Positions 18,413 to 28,345 are shown, numbered from the stretch's first letter. The stretch: 64,000 bases of DNA from an uncultured Flavobacterium sp. (GCF_951805225.1 NZ_OX638201.1:5022001-5086000); one strand, 5' to 3'. Numbers and translations are program-made. The notes: generated by a model not told the origin, from the letters alone.

Positions 18413-20521
18413 TTACTTTTTCGATAAAGCCTTAAATCCCATATTATAAAGCGTGAATGCTTGAATATCTACATTTTCCTGAATTGTCGCCGCAACAGAT
18501 TTTCCAGCTCCGTGACCCGCTTTTACATCGATACGAATCAAAACCGGATTATTACCTGTTTGTTTGTCTTGTAATTCAGCAGCAAATTTAAAACTATGCG
18601 CAGGAACAACACGATCATCATGATCACCAGTTGTAACCATAGTTGCAGGATATTGAACACCTTTTTTAACATTTTGAACTGGAGAATAACCTTTAATGTA
18701 TTCAAACATTTCTTTGCTATCCTGAGAAGTTCCATAATCGTAAGCCCATCCTGCACCCGCAGTAAAAGTATGGTAACGCAACATATCCATTACACCAACT
18801 GCTGGCAACGCTACTTTCATAAGATCAGGACGTTGAGTCATTGTTGCACCAACTAATAAACCACCGTTAGAACCTCCGCGAATTGCTAAGAAATCTGAAG
18901 AAGTATATTTTTGAGCAATCAAATATTCACCTGCAGCGATAAAATCGTCAAATACATTTTGTTTTTGCAATTTAGTTCCTGCATCGTGCCATTTTTTACC
19001 ATATTCACCACCACCTCTTAAATTGGCAACAGCATAAATACCGCCATTTTCTAACCAAACTGCATTTGCAATGCTAAAACTTGGCGTTAAGCTAATGTTG
19101 AATCCACCGTAACCATAAAGAATAGTTGGATTTTTACCATCTAATTTTGTTCCTTTTTTATACGTGATAATCATCGGGATTTTAGTTCCGTCTTTTGAAG
19201 TATAGAAAACTTGTTTAGATTCGTACTCTTCACTTTTGAAATCAACTTTAGGTTTTTGATACACTTCAGATTTACCTGATTTTGGTTCCAGAGAATAAAT
19301 CGTTCCTGGAGTTGTATAGTTTGTAAAGCTGTAGTATAATGTTTTATCGTGTTTTTTTCCATGAAATCCACCTGCAGTTCCTACCGCCGGAAGTTTGATT
19401 TCACGAATTAATTTTCCGTTATAATCGTATTGTTGTACAAACGAAACTGCATCTTTAGTATAATTAGCAAAGAAATAACCGCCACCAGTTGAAGGCGCTA
19501 AGATGTTTTGAGTTTCTGGAATAAAATCTTTCCAGTTTTCAGGTTTCGGATTTTTTACATCAACAGAAACAACGCGGCTGTTTGGTGCGTTTAAATCTGT
19601 TTCGATAAACAATTTATTACCATCATTTTCAATAATAGAATTTGAAGTATTAAAGTTGTCTACAATAGTAATAATTGGACTATTGGCAACAGTTAAATCT
19701 TTAATATATAACTCGTTTCCGTAAGTCGAATTTGCTGCAGTAATTACTAAAAAACGATCATCATCAGTAACAGAACCGCCAACATATCTGCGTTTTTGAT
19801 CTGCACCAAAAACAACTTTATCTTCTTTTTGAGAAGTTCCTAACTTATGAAAATATAATTTATGCTGATCTGTTTTTGCAGACAATTCGCTTCCTTTTGG
19901 TTTCTCATAACTAGAATAATAGAAACCTTCATTTCCATGCCATGAAATACCGCTAAATTTTACATCAACCAAAGTATCTTCCAAAACTTTCTTAGATATT
20001 GCATCGATAATGATTACTTTTCTCCAATCGCTTCCACCTTCAGAAATTGCATAAGCAGCTTTTGATCCATCTTTAGAAAAATCTAATCCGCCAAGCGAAG
20101 TAGTTCCGTCTTTAGAAAAAGTATTTGGATCTAAGAAAACTTCCTCTTTACCATCTTGTCCTTTTCTGTAAACAACAGATTGATTCTGAAGTCCGTTATT
20201 TTTTGAGTAATAAGCAAATTTTCCTTCTGTAGTTGGAGCGCCAATTTTTTCGTAGTTCCAAAGTTTTTCCATGCGTTTTTTTAATTCATCACGGAAAGGA
20301 ATTTTGTCCAAATAGCCATAAGTAACCTCATTTTGCGCTTTTACCCAAGCTCCGGTTTCGGCTGATTTATCGTCTTCAAGCCAACGATAAGGATCGCTTA
20401 CTTTTGTATCAAAATAAACGTCAACAGTTTCTCCTTTTTTAGTTTCAGGATATTGAATCTTATTCTGTCCAAATGAAATTCCTGCGGTTGTGATAGCCAT
20501 TATAAGAAATGTTTTTTTCAT
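18413..20521 (-). CDS. Prolyl oligopeptidase family serine peptidase (S9A)
   Basis: 702 residues with a Sec signal peptide (MKKTFLIMAITTAGISFGQ), so probably periplasmic. The N-terminal beta-propeller (DPYRWLEDDKSAETGAWVKAQ to about 430) covers an alpha/beta-hydrolase with Ser in GGSNGG near residue 551, Asp in GDHDDRV and His in KAGHGAGKS. It cleaves short peptides after proline. Full length for S9A. A -7 box TATTTTTG lies on the minus strand at 20544-20551, about 25 bases upstream. Confidence 0.95.
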   Translation of the reverse strand: MKKTFLIMAITTAGISFGQNKIQYPETKKGETVDVYFDTKVSDPYRWLEDDKSAETGAWVKAQNEVTYGYLDKIPFRDELKKRMEKLWNYEKIGAPTTEGKFAYYSKNNGLQNQSVVYRKGQDGKEEVFLDPNTFSKDGTTSLGGLDFSKDGSKAAYAISEGGSDWRKVIIIDAISKKVLEDTLVDVKFSGISWHGNEGFYYSSYEKPKGSELSAKTDQHKLYFHKLGTSQKEDKVVFGADQKRRYVGGSVTDDDRFLVITAANSTYGNELYIKDLTVANSPIITIVDNFNTSNSIIENDGNKLFIETDLNAPNSRVVSVDVKNPKPENWKDFIPETQNILAPSTGGGYFFANYTKDAVSFVQQYDYNGKLIREIKLPAVGTAGGFHGKKHDKTLYYSFTNYTTPGTIYSLEPKSGKSEVYQKPKVDFKSEEYESKQVFYTSKDGTKIPMIITYKKGTKLDGKNPTILYGYGGFNISLTPSFSIANAVWLENGGIYAVANLRGGGEYGKKWHDAGTKLQKQNVFDDFIAAGEYLIAQKYTSSDFLAIRGGSNGGLLVGATMTQRPDLMKVALPAVGVMDMLRYHTFTAGAGWAYDYGTSQDSKEMFEYIKGYSPVQNVKKGVQYPATMVTTGDHDDRVVPAHSFKFAAELQDKQTGNNPVLIRIDVKAGHGAGKSVAATIQENVDIQAFTLYNMGFKALSKK

Positions 20522-20576
20522 AATTTATGTTTAACAGTTGTAACAAAAATAACGCTTTTTGTGAGATGGGTAAAAA

Positions 20577-20820
20577 TATTTAACCGCAAAGGTTTGTGAA
20601 AATTTTAACCGCAAAGTGCGCAAAGATTTTATTTAAATGAGATGGTTAGAAACCGCAAAGCCCGCAAAGCTTTATAAATAATTTAACCGCAAAGTGCGCA
20701 AAGATTTTATTTAATTGGAATCGTTAGAAAACGCAAAGCCCGCAAAGCTTTGCGGGCTTTGCGATTTTATAAAATCTACTATGTTTAAAAAAACCTTGCG
20801 AACTTTGCGGTTAAACCAAA
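20577..20820. repeat. accgcaaag tandem repeat with perfect 32-bp palindrome
   Basis: An 88-base unit starting aaccgcaaagtgcgcaaag begins at 20607 and again at 20695. At 20732-20763 CGCAAAGCCCGCAAAG meets its exact reverse complement with no loop, a perfect 32-base palindrome. It ends in ttgcgaactttgcggttaaa (20798-20817), the inverse of the opening words. The stretch between the peptidase gene and the TonB receptor has no coding potential. Confidence 0.9.
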
Positions 20821-20823
20821 AGA

Positions 20824-23031
20824 TTATAAATTAAAATTAACTCCCAGAACGATATTTCTTCCAATATTTGGAATACCGTCTGTTTTTAATCTTGAAAGGT
20901 GAGCAATGTATTTTTTATCGAATAAATTGTTTCCGTTCAGGTTCACATCAAAAGCATGTTTACCCAATTTTACCGTTCCGCCAAAACCAAGATTTACTAA
21001 AGTATAACCGTTTGAAGCCGTTTCGAAACCACTTACATTATTCTGATTAAAAGTAGAAGAAACGTTTACAGAAGCATAACCTTCCTGGAACCAATCTTTG
21101 ATTTTGAACTCTGTTCTTAAAGTATTATTCCAGTTGTTTGCCGGAATTAAAGGTAAATAATCACCGTTTTGTTTTTTACCTGTTACAGTTTCAAAACTGG
21201 TTTCAAAATGCAACCAATCCAATGGATGCGGGTGAAAATGCAAACCAACTTCACCACCATACAAATTAGCATTGTCCTGAATATAAGCAAAAACATCATT
21301 GTTATCGCGTATTTCTCCAGTTGGCGAAGTATAGATATAGTTGTTTATATGATTATAAAATCCGTTAATGAAAAACTCAAAGTGAGTGTTTTTATATTCT
21401 AAATTTAAATCCGTCTGAACGTTTTGTTCCGTTTTCAAATCAGCTTTTCCAATTTCATATCGGTTAGTTCCTTCGTGAACTCCGTTAGAAGTTAACTCAG
21501 CTAAATTTGGTGCTCTAAATCCAGAAGCCACATTCAATCGAAGTGTTAAAGGTTCAGCCAATTTTGTTTTATAACCCAAAGAAGCATTAAAACTGTCAAA
21601 TGATCGGTCTAATGGTAAAAAATAACCTTCTTCACCTTCAGTTCCGTGCGCGATAGAAGTTATTTTTCTATTGTCAAAACGTAATCCGGCTTGCAAAACA
21701 TTGCTTCCCCATTCGTAATTTGCAGTTCCAAAAGCACCAAAATCATTTGTTGTAGCGTCAGGAATTAAATATTCTTCACCAGAATTTTTGTTCGTTTGAT
21801 GCATTCCCTGAACGCCAAAAATAGCTTCAATTTTACCAAATTTAGGGAAATGATATTTAGCATTATAATTAAAAGTATTCAGTTTCATATGAAGAGAAGC
21901 TTCGTTGCTGTCTTCAAACTCACTTCTGTCATTTGCGATATAACCTAAATCAACATCTAATTTTGAGTTTTGAAAAAAGATAACGTTGTTTAAACTCAAT
22001 AAATGGTTGAAAATTCCTTGTCTTGGAAACTCCGTGTTTTTGCTTGTAGATTGTTCTCCAATTCCATTATCCGGCATTCCAAGATCAAGTTTATTGTAAT
22101 TGTATCTCAAAACACTTGAAAAACTAGAGTTGCTATATCCAATTCCGGTTTTAAAATCAGTTTCATTATAACGCGTGTTTGTTACACGTTCTCCGTCGGC
22201 AATTTTGTAATCAGAATGCGTGTTGAAACTTCCGCGAGCCAGAAATTTCCAGTTGTCGCTAGAAGTTTTTAATCCAATAGAAGAGTTACTTCCTTGTGTA
22301 TTCGTGAAATATTTTTGGCTGAAATTAGCTTTAAACGTATTCGCATCAGCAAATTTTTCAGGATTAAAATACAAAACTCCACCCAGAGCATCAGAACCGT
22401 ACAATAAAGAAGCAGGTCCTTTTATAACTTCAACACTTTCGATTCCGGCATCATTTAAACCTAAACCATGTTCGTCTCCAAACTGTTGATTTTCGATACG
22501 AACACCTTGAGAATATACCAAAACACGATTTCCGCTAAGACCGCGAATTACCGGTTTTCCGATAGAAGTTCCTGTTGAAATTTGCGAAACTCCAGGAATT
22601 GTAGCCAAACCTTCGATCAAAGTCGAAGTTCCTTTTTGTTGAAGTGTTTTAATACTTTCATGCTCGACTTTCATTACGTTTTGAGATTGTAATTTGTTGA
22701 AAGGCGTTGAAACTACAACTTCGTCCATTTCAAAAATAGATTCCGTAAGCGTTACATCCAGCGTATTTTCTTTTAATAATTTATCGATTGTTTTATTTTG
22801 AGTTGTGTACCCAACAAAAGTAAAGGCAAGTCTAAAGCTTCCGTTTGGAAGATTTTTGAATTCGTATTTTCCGTTTTCGTCAGTTTTCGTTCCTTTATGT
22901 AATTCAGGCGCATAAACAGAAACATTTGACACTGGTTTGTTTTCAAGATTGGTTACCGTTCCTGAAACAGAATTTTGAGCCGAAAGCAGGCCCGAAAACC
23001 CTAAAATAAGGGCTAATATTATTTTTTTCAT
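20824..23031 (-). CDS. TonB-dependent receptor, probably metal (ZnuD-like)
   Basis: 735 residues. Signal peptide MKKIILALILGFSGLLSAQ, then a CarboxypepD_reg-like domain (about 22-95, GTVTNLENKPVSNVSVYAPE), plug (about 120-225, GKPVIRGLSGNRVLVYSQGVR), and a barrel ending NIGRNIVLGVNFNL. It imports a bound ligand across the outer membrane using TonB energy. The compact size, the GDYLPLIPANNW barrel motif and the His/Cys-rich protein just upstream suggest a metal such as zinc or copper; this is inference. Confidence 0.9.
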   Translation of the reverse strand: MKKIILALILGFSGLLSAQNSVSGTVTNLENKPVSNVSVYAPELHKGTKTDENGKYEFKNLPNGSFRLAFTFVGYTTQNKTIDKLLKENTLDVTLTESIFEMDEVVVSTPFNKLQSQNVMKVEHESIKTLQQKGTSTLIEGLATIPGVSQISTGTSIGKPVIRGLSGNRVLVYSQGVRIENQQFGDEHGLGLNDAGIESVEVIKGPASLLYGSDALGGVLYFNPEKFADANTFKANFSQKYFTNTQGSNSSIGLKTSSDNWKFLARGSFNTHSDYKIADGERVTNTRYNETDFKTGIGYSNSSFSSVLRYNYNKLDLGMPDNGIGEQSTSKNTEFPRQGIFNHLLSLNNVIFFQNSKLDVDLGYIANDRSEFEDSNEASLHMKLNTFNYNAKYHFPKFGKIEAIFGVQGMHQTNKNSGEEYLIPDATTNDFGAFGTANYEWGSNVLQAGLRFDNRKITSIAHGTEGEEGYFLPLDRSFDSFNASLGYKTKLAEPLTLRLNVASGFRAPNLAELTSNGVHEGTNRYEIGKADLKTEQNVQTDLNLEYKNTHFEFFINGFYNHINNYIYTSPTGEIRDNNDVFAYIQDNANLYGGEVGLHFHPHPLDWLHFETSFETVTGKKQNGDYLPLIPANNWNNTLRTEFKIKDWFQEGYASVNVSSTFNQNNVSGFETASNGYTLVNLGFGGTVKLGKHAFDVNLNGNNLFDKKYIAHLSRLKTDGIPNIGRNIVLGVNFNL

Positions 23032-23191
23032 TTGAAAATGATGCTATAGTTAATTGATTTTTTCTTTGAAAATAAAAACTAAAAAGAATAGTAACATTTG
23101 CCGATTCTGAAAGTTTCAGAATGGGGAAATCGACTAATTTTTTTGAATTAGATTAAAAAGGATTTTGATTTTATTTCGAGTAATCGAAAAT

Positions 23192-23545
23192 TTAAGAAAC
23201 TATAGCTTGAGGCGGACCACGTAATAAATAAGCGCTTTCTGAAAACGAATATATTTTTTCTGAAAGAGTAAAGAAATAAGGGATTTCTTTATTGAATGTG
23301 TGAAATTCAAAGGAGATTTCGTCTGGAGAAATATAACTTCCAAAAGCAAAATGACATACAAAACATAGGTCATAATTATGGTGCTGATGCGTTATTTCGC
23401 CACTTGGATCACTGTAATCGTGATGACATTGCTTTTCTGAAAGTTGCTTTACAATATGCTCATAACTGTGTATCGACTGAAACAATATTGAGAACAATAT
23501 TGTTAGAGCGAAAGAAACACTTAATATGAGCTGCTTTTTCTTCAT
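23192..23545 (-). CDS. Small exported His/Cys-rich protein, putative metal partner of the TonB receptor
   Basis: 117 residues from the ATG at 23545. An ATG three codons earlier (23554) overlaps the TAnnTTTG box at 23552-23559 and is unlikely. It has an N-terminal membrane/signal segment (LILSVSFALTILFSILF), then CHHDYSD, HQHHNYD and CFVCHFAF, many possible metal ligands, and ends LRGPPQ. Similar short proteins precede heavy-metal TonB receptors in Bacteroidetes. Likely a periplasmic or membrane-anchored metal binder; function inferred. About 160 bases separate it from the receptor gene. Confidence 0.72.
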   Translation of the reverse strand: MKKKQLILSVSFALTILFSILFQSIHSYEHIVKQLSEKQCHHDYSDPSGEITHQHHNYDLCFVCHFAFGSYISPDEISFEFHTFNKEIPYFFTLSEKIYSFSESAYLLRGPPQAIVS

Positions 23546-23671
23546 GCAAGGCAAAGGTATAAAAGAGCAATGAAAAAATGCGATGTTTTTTTGATTCTGT
23601 TGTTTATTTATTGAAAAAAGTGCAACAAATGGTTTTATTCGTCGTTAAAAAGAGAATAATTACTTTCTAAT

Positions 23672-23703
23672 TGTCTCCTGAACTAGCATTATATTATATT
23701 TGT
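23672..23703 (+). promoter_or_regulatory. Promoter of the barrel protein gene at 23768
   Basis: TTG (23672-23674), 21-base spacer, TATATTTG (23696-23703). Confidence 0.65.
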
Positions 23704-23767
23704 AAGTAAAATAAATATACCTTAAAAAAACGTTTACTTGAAAAACTCTTTAAAACCAAAATTCGAT

Positions 23768-24475
23768 ATGCGATTCCTTTTTAGTTGTTTGTTTTTAGTG
23801 TCGTTTTTAAATGGGTTTTCGCAAGAAGATACAAAACCTAAAATTGAACCGATAGTAAAAATAGACTCGTTATATCGTGAAGATCAGTTTTATTTTTCGG
23901 TTACCTATAATCTTCTGACACAGATTCCGCAAGGCCTTAAACAGAATAAATTTTCTGCGGGACTTTCTTCCGGATTCCTGCGTGATATGCCTTTAAATAA
24001 AAAAAGAACCTTTGCAATCGCTGCAGGTTTAGGTTTAAGTTATCAGAATTATTTTCAGAATCTAACAATTTCTAAAACTCCTGACGGATCACGAGCTTAT
24101 GAAGTAAGTGATTATAATGATATTACGTCAAATAAATACCGTCAATATTTAGTCGATCTTCCAATCGAGTTTCGCTGGAGAAATTCGACTTACGAAAGTT
24201 ATAAATTCTGGAGAGTTTATGCCGGAATTAAATTGAGTTATGTTATATCCAATAAATCGGTATTAGACAATGGCGAAGCGACTTATTCAGTAAAGAACAA
24301 TCCTGATATTAATAAATTTCAATACGGAGTTTATCTCGCCACAGGTTATAATACCTGGAATGTTTATATTAATTATGGTTTAAATACGTTGTTTAAAAAA
24401 GACTTAAAAACGACTTCCGGACAAAATATCAATGTACAAACGCTAAATGCAGGATTGATATTCTACATTTTATAG
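23768..24475 (+). CDS. Predicted outer-membrane beta-barrel protein
   Basis: 235 residues from the ATG at 23768; the frame extends to a TTG at 23738 but MRFLFSCLFLVSFLNGFSQ is a better signal peptide. The mature part has strand-like repeats (FSAGLSSGFLRDMPLN, FAIAAGLGLSYQNYFQN, DLPIEFRWRN, GIKLSYVISNKS) and ends LNAGLIFYIL, like PorT-type outer-membrane barrels of Bacteroidetes. No function assigned. Its last 6 bases overlap the convergent gene downstream. Confidence 0.8.
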   Translation: MRFLFSCLFLVSFLNGFSQEDTKPKIEPIVKIDSLYREDQFYFSVTYNLLTQIPQGLKQNKFSAGLSSGFLRDMPLNKKRTFAIAAGLGLSYQNYFQNLTISKTPDGSRAYEVSDYNDITSNKYRQYLVDLPIEFRWRNSTYESYKFWRVYAGIKLSYVISNKSVLDNGEATYSVKNNPDINKFQYGVYLATGYNTWNVYINYGLNTLFKKDLKTTSGQNINVQTLNAGLIFYIL

Positions 24476-25075
24476 CCATAAATACAGAAATAATAACTGC
24501 GGTAATATACCGATAAACGTCCCAATTAATAGTTCATTTGGTGAATGCGCTTCCATTTCTAATCTTGAAGAAGCAACAATTCCAGTCAATAAAATCAATA
24601 ACGCAGACCAATAAGGATTTTGCATTTGCAAATGAATATTCAGTCCAATTACAAAAATTGCAAATCCGCTAATTGCCATCATATGCAAACTTGCCTTGAT
24701 TTTGAAAAGCGAACATACCAACGCCAAAATTGTACTAAACAAAGCACCAAGAAAAAAGAAATGCAACTCTGGATAACGCGTAATCAGAATGCTTCTTTTT
24801 ACCAGCAAAATATACAAAAAGCACTGTAAAATAAGTGGAATTTTGCGCTGCGAAGTTTCATGAACCATCACAGATTTTACATGTCCTGTTGAACGTAATA
24901 ACAAGAAAAACAAAACAGGAACCAGAATCGTAATAATCAGAATTTGAAATAAAACATAATATTTTTCCTGATTTGTAAAGATGTCATTTTTACAAAAAAG
25001 ATAAAATAATGTGGCATACATCGAGATGAAAATTGGATGTAAGATATAGGAAAATATAGGAAGTATTTTTTTCAA
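24470..25075 (-). CDS. PAP2-like integral membrane protein, degenerate active site
   Basis: 201 residues from a TTG at 25075. The frame extends to an ATG at 25138, but a TATATTTG promoter box at 25100-25107 lies inside that extension and its first codons come from a gccacgaatttcac repeat, so the TTG is preferred. Five or six membrane segments. SSRLEMEAHS matches the PAP2 motif SRx5H, and SLH replaces the usual PSGH; the third motif (Kx6RP) is not seen. Probably a divergent or inactive lipid-phosphatase relative. Confidence 0.7.
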   Translation of the reverse strand: MKKILPIFSYILHPIFISMYATLFYLFCKNDIFTNQEKYYVLFQILIITILVPVLFFLLLRSTGHVKSVMVHETSQRKIPLILQCFLYILLVKRSILITRYPELHFFFLGALFSTILALVCSLFKIKASLHMMAISGFAIFVIGLNIHLQMQNPYWSALLILLTGIVASSRLEMEAHSPNELLIGTFIGILPQLLFLYLWL

Positions 25076-25124
25076 AACGTTGAATTTAGTGGTGTTAAGC
25101 AAATATAATGAAATAATGTTTTTT

Positions 25125-25330
25125 GCCACGAATTTCACAAACTTTCACATTTTTTTAATTTGGCTAGCTTTTGTTTCACGCAGATTTTACAGATTTAAGC
25201 AGATGTGCACAGATTTTTTTATCAAATAAATCGGCTTAGATCTGCTTAAATCTTTTTAAATCTGCGTGCAAAAAACAGTTCGTTACAAGAAAAATTACCC
25301 CAAATAATTAGTGAAAATTTGTGAAATTGG
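25125..25330. repeat. gccacgaatt and cacgcagatttt repeat block upstream of murF-alr
   Basis: ttttgccacgaatttcacaaactttcac (25123-25150) faces agtgaaaatttgtgaaattggtggca (about 25310-25335), enclosing cgcagattttacagatttaagcagat (25179-25204) facing atctgcttaaatctttttaaatctgcg (about 25239-25265). Two nested inverted repeats of different families. Confidence 0.8.
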
Positions 25331-25371
25331 TGGCAATCCTTTTTTTAAATTTGACAAAAGAAAACTTCTAA

Positions 25372-27843
25372 ATGAGCATAAACCTAAAAAGCCTTCTCTC
25401 AGTTCTTGACGCCAAATGGATTGGCTCAGACGCTGATATTTTTGTCGATCATATTTCGATTGACAGCCGTTCGTTGCAAAACGGATCACAAACGTTATTT
25501 TTTGCCTTAACAGGCGTTAATAATGACGCTCATTTGTATATTCCTGAATTGATTGAAAAAGGAGTTCAGAATTTTGTAGTGCAATATATTCCTGAGAATT
25601 ATTCGGGAAAAGCGAATTTTTTATTGGTAAAAAATTCTCTGGATGCTTTGCAGGAATTTGCGAGTTATTATCGCGATCTTTTTGATTTTCCTATTATTGG
25701 TTTGACCGGAAGTAACGGGAAAACTATCGTAAAAGAATGGCTTAATTTTTTACTAAGTCCGGATTATAATATCATCAGAAGTCCTAAAAGTTATAATTCT
25801 CAGGTTGGCGTTCCATTGTCAGTTATTGCAATTAATGCGAAACACAATTTGGGTATTTTTGAAGCCGGAATTTCGACGGTAAATGAAATGGTTAATCTCG
25901 AGAAAATCATTAAACCAACTATTGGCGTTTTGACCAATATTGGATCTGCGCATGACGAAGGTTTTCAGAATCTGGAACAAAAAATCAACGAGAAATTATT
26001 GCTTTTCAAAAAATCAAAAGTGATTATTTATCAAAAAAATGAAATTGTTGATTTGTGTTTAAATGATTTCGTAAAAGAAAATAATTTAGAAAACAGAAAG
26101 ATTTTTTCGTGGAGTTTTACCGATAATTCTGCCGATGTTTTTATTCTGAAAAAAGAAAATAAAAGCGATACAACGATTATTCAATATCAATATAAAGGAG
26201 AGAATTTCAGTCTTGAAATTCCGTTTAGTGATTCCGCTTCGATCGAAAATGCAGTTTCTTGTTTGTTGGTTTTGCTTTATTTCGAGTATGATTTTACTAC
26301 GATTCAAAATCGTATGCAAATGTTGTATCCGGTGAGAATGCGATTAGAAGTAAAAAACGGAATCAACAATTGCAGTATTATCGATGATAGTTACAGTTCA
26401 GATTTTCAATCGCTAAAAATTGCCTTGGATTTCCTCGAAAGTCAGAAGAAAAAGAACGCTTCAAAAACAATTATTTTATCTGATATTGTTCAAAGCGGAT
26501 TTTCAAATGAAGAATTATATACTAAAGTTGCACAACTTGTTTCTGATAATAAAGTAAATCGAGTTATTGTAATTGGAACTACTATTTCTTCGTTTGCTGC
26601 TAAATTTTCGAATTGTATTACTTTTCAAAATACAGCTGAATTTATTGCTGAAATCGATAGCTTAAACTTTAATAATGAAACCATTTTAATAAAAGGCGCG
26701 CGATCATTTCAGTTTGAGCAAATTGTTTCTTTGCTCGAAGAGAAAACGCATGAAACGGTTCTTGAAATCAACATGGATTCTATTAGCCATAATCTAAATT
26801 ACTATAAATCAAAATTGGGCGATGATGTAAAAATCATGGTTATGGTAAAAGCTTTTGGTTATGGAAACGGAGGTTTGGAAATCGCAAAATTACTCGAACA
26901 TCATAAAGTAGATTACTTGGGCGTGGCTTTCGCCGATGAAGGAATTTCACTGAAAAATGGCGGAATCAAATTACCAATTATGGTTCTAAATCCTGAATCG
27001 ACCAGTTTTCCTTCGATTATTCAGTATGAATTAGAACCTGAAATTTATAGTATAAAGGGATTAAATGCCTTTTTGAAAATTGCTCGTGAAAGAGGTTTAA
27101 AAGATTTTCCAATTCATATTAAACTTGATACAGGAATGCATCGTTTAGGTTTTGAAGAAAATAATTTAAATGAATTGATCGAAACTTTAAAAGGAAATTC
27201 ATCTGTAAAAGTAAAAAGTGTTTTGTCGCATCTTGCAACAAGTGACGAAGAAAAGCATTTTGAATTTGTGAATTTGCAGATTAATTTATTTGATAAATTG
27301 TCTTCAAAATTAATTTCAGAATTAGGCATAAATCCAATTCGTCATATATTAAATACGTCTGGAATTAGCAATTTCCCGAATGCACAATTTAATATGGTGC
27401 GTTTAGGAATTGGATTATACGGAGTTTCTAACGATCCGGCTGAACAAAAATATCTGGAGAATGTTGGAACTTTAAAATCAATAATATCTCAGGTTCGCAC
27501 GATTCCAAATGGTGATAGTGTAGGTTATGGCCGCCGTTTTATGGCAAAGAAAGAAACCAGAATTGCGACAATTCCTATTGGTTATGCTGATGGAATTTCG
27601 AGATTATGGGGCAATGAGGTTGGATATGTATTAATCAAGAACCAAAAAGCGCCAATTGTTGGCAGCGTTTGTATGGATATGTTAATGGTCGATGTGAGTA
27701 CAATTGATTGCAAAGAAGGAGATTCTGTGATTATTTTCGGCGAAAGCCCAACTGTTGTTGAAATGGCAGCGGCATTAAAAACTATTCCGTATGAAATTAT
27801 GACCAGTATTTCGCAACGCGTAAAAAGAGTATTTTTTAGATAG
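25372..27843 (+). CDS. Bifunctional UDP-MurNAc-tripeptide:D-Ala-D-Ala ligase / alanine racemase
   Basis: 823 residues, a MurF-Alr fusion known in Bacteroidetes. Residues 1 to about 450 are MurF, with ATP loop GLTGSNGKTIVKEW near residue 112. Residues about 460-823 are a PLP alanine racemase, with the Schiff-base lysine in MVKAFGYGNGG near residue 492 and the SVCMDMLMVDVS and RMAT-type C-terminal motifs. It makes D-Ala and adds D-Ala-D-Ala to the peptidoglycan precursor. A TAAATTTG box lies at 25346-25353, giving a short leader. Confidence 0.96.
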   Translation: MSINLKSLLSVLDAKWIGSDADIFVDHISIDSRSLQNGSQTLFFALTGVNNDAHLYIPELIEKGVQNFVVQYIPENYSGKANFLLVKNSLDALQEFASYYRDLFDFPIIGLTGSNGKTIVKEWLNFLLSPDYNIIRSPKSYNSQVGVPLSVIAINAKHNLGIFEAGISTVNEMVNLEKIIKPTIGVLTNIGSAHDEGFQNLEQKINEKLLLFKKSKVIIYQKNEIVDLCLNDFVKENNLENRKIFSWSFTDNSADVFILKKENKSDTTIIQYQYKGENFSLEIPFSDSASIENAVSCLLVLLYFEYDFTTIQNRMQMLYPVRMRLEVKNGINNCSIIDDSYSSDFQSLKIALDFLESQKKKNASKTIILSDIVQSGFSNEELYTKVAQLVSDNKVNRVIVIGTTISSFAAKFSNCITFQNTAEFIAEIDSLNFNNETILIKGARSFQFEQIVSLLEEKTHETVLEINMDSISHNLNYYKSKLGDDVKIMVMVKAFGYGNGGLEIAKLLEHHKVDYLGVAFADEGISLKNGGIKLPIMVLNPESTSFPSIIQYELEPEIYSIKGLNAFLKIARERGLKDFPIHIKLDTGMHRLGFEENNLNELIETLKGNSSVKVKSVLSHLATSDEEKHFEFVNLQINLFDKLSSKLISELGINPIRHILNTSGISNFPNAQFNMVRLGIGLYGVSNDPAEQKYLENVGTLKSIISQVRTIPNGDSVGYGRRFMAKKETRIATIPIGYADGISRLWGNEVGYVLIKNQKAPIVGSVCMDMLMVDVSTIDCKEGDSVIIFGESPTVVEMAAALKTIPYEIMTSISQRVKRVFFR

Positions 27844-27910
27844 ATTTTGAAACTTTGCAGAAAATTCCGTATTTTCGATATCAATTTAATTATAAACTAA
27901 ATAAACAATT

Positions 27911-28288
27911 ATGGGGATGTTTTCAGAATTTAAGGAATTTGCAATGAAAGGCAACGTAGTCGATTTGGCTGTTGGGGTTATCATTGGAGCTGCTTTTGGC
28001 AAAATTGTGAGCTCGTTAATTGAAAATGTAATTACACCATTAATCTTAAAACCAGCATTAGACGCCGCACATTTGTCTACTATAGAAGAGCTGACGGCTT
28101 TTGGAGGTGTTAAGTACGGTTTGTTTCTTTCGGCAGTAATTAACTTTCTAATTGTTGCTTTTGTTTTATTCTTAATTATTAAAGGAATAAATCATGCAAA
28201 AAAGAAAGAAGTTGTTGTTCCGCCGCCAGCAGGACCAACTCAAGAAGAGTTATTGACGCAAATTAGAGATCTATTAAAAAATAAATAA
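27911..28288 (+). CDS. mscL: Large-conductance mechanosensitive channel
   Basis: 125 residues, normal for MscL. FSEFKEFAMKGNVVDLAVGV leads into TM1 (VIIGAAFGKIVSSLIENVI), then TM2 (LFLSAVINFLIVAFVLFLII) and a charged C-terminal helix (EELLTQIRDLL). A pentameric inner-membrane channel that opens on hypo-osmotic shock. It starts 67 bases after murF-alr and may be co-transcribed with it; a terminator follows. Confidence 0.96.
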   Translation: MGMFSEFKEFAMKGNVVDLAVGVIIGAAFGKIVSSLIENVITPLILKPALDAAHLSTIEELTAFGGVKYGLFLSAVINFLIVAFVLFLIIKGINHAKKKEVVVPPPAGPTQEELLTQIRDLLKNK

Positions 28289-28313
28289 TATACCGCTACA
28301 CTAAGTCTAACTT

Positions 28314-28345
28314 AACCGCTTCTTGATTGAGGCGGTTTTTTTTAT
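28314..28345 (+). terminator. Terminator after mscL
   Basis: AACCGC stem with GCGGTT (28314-28322 pairing with 28329-28337, one mismatch), followed by a T run. Confidence 0.8.
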
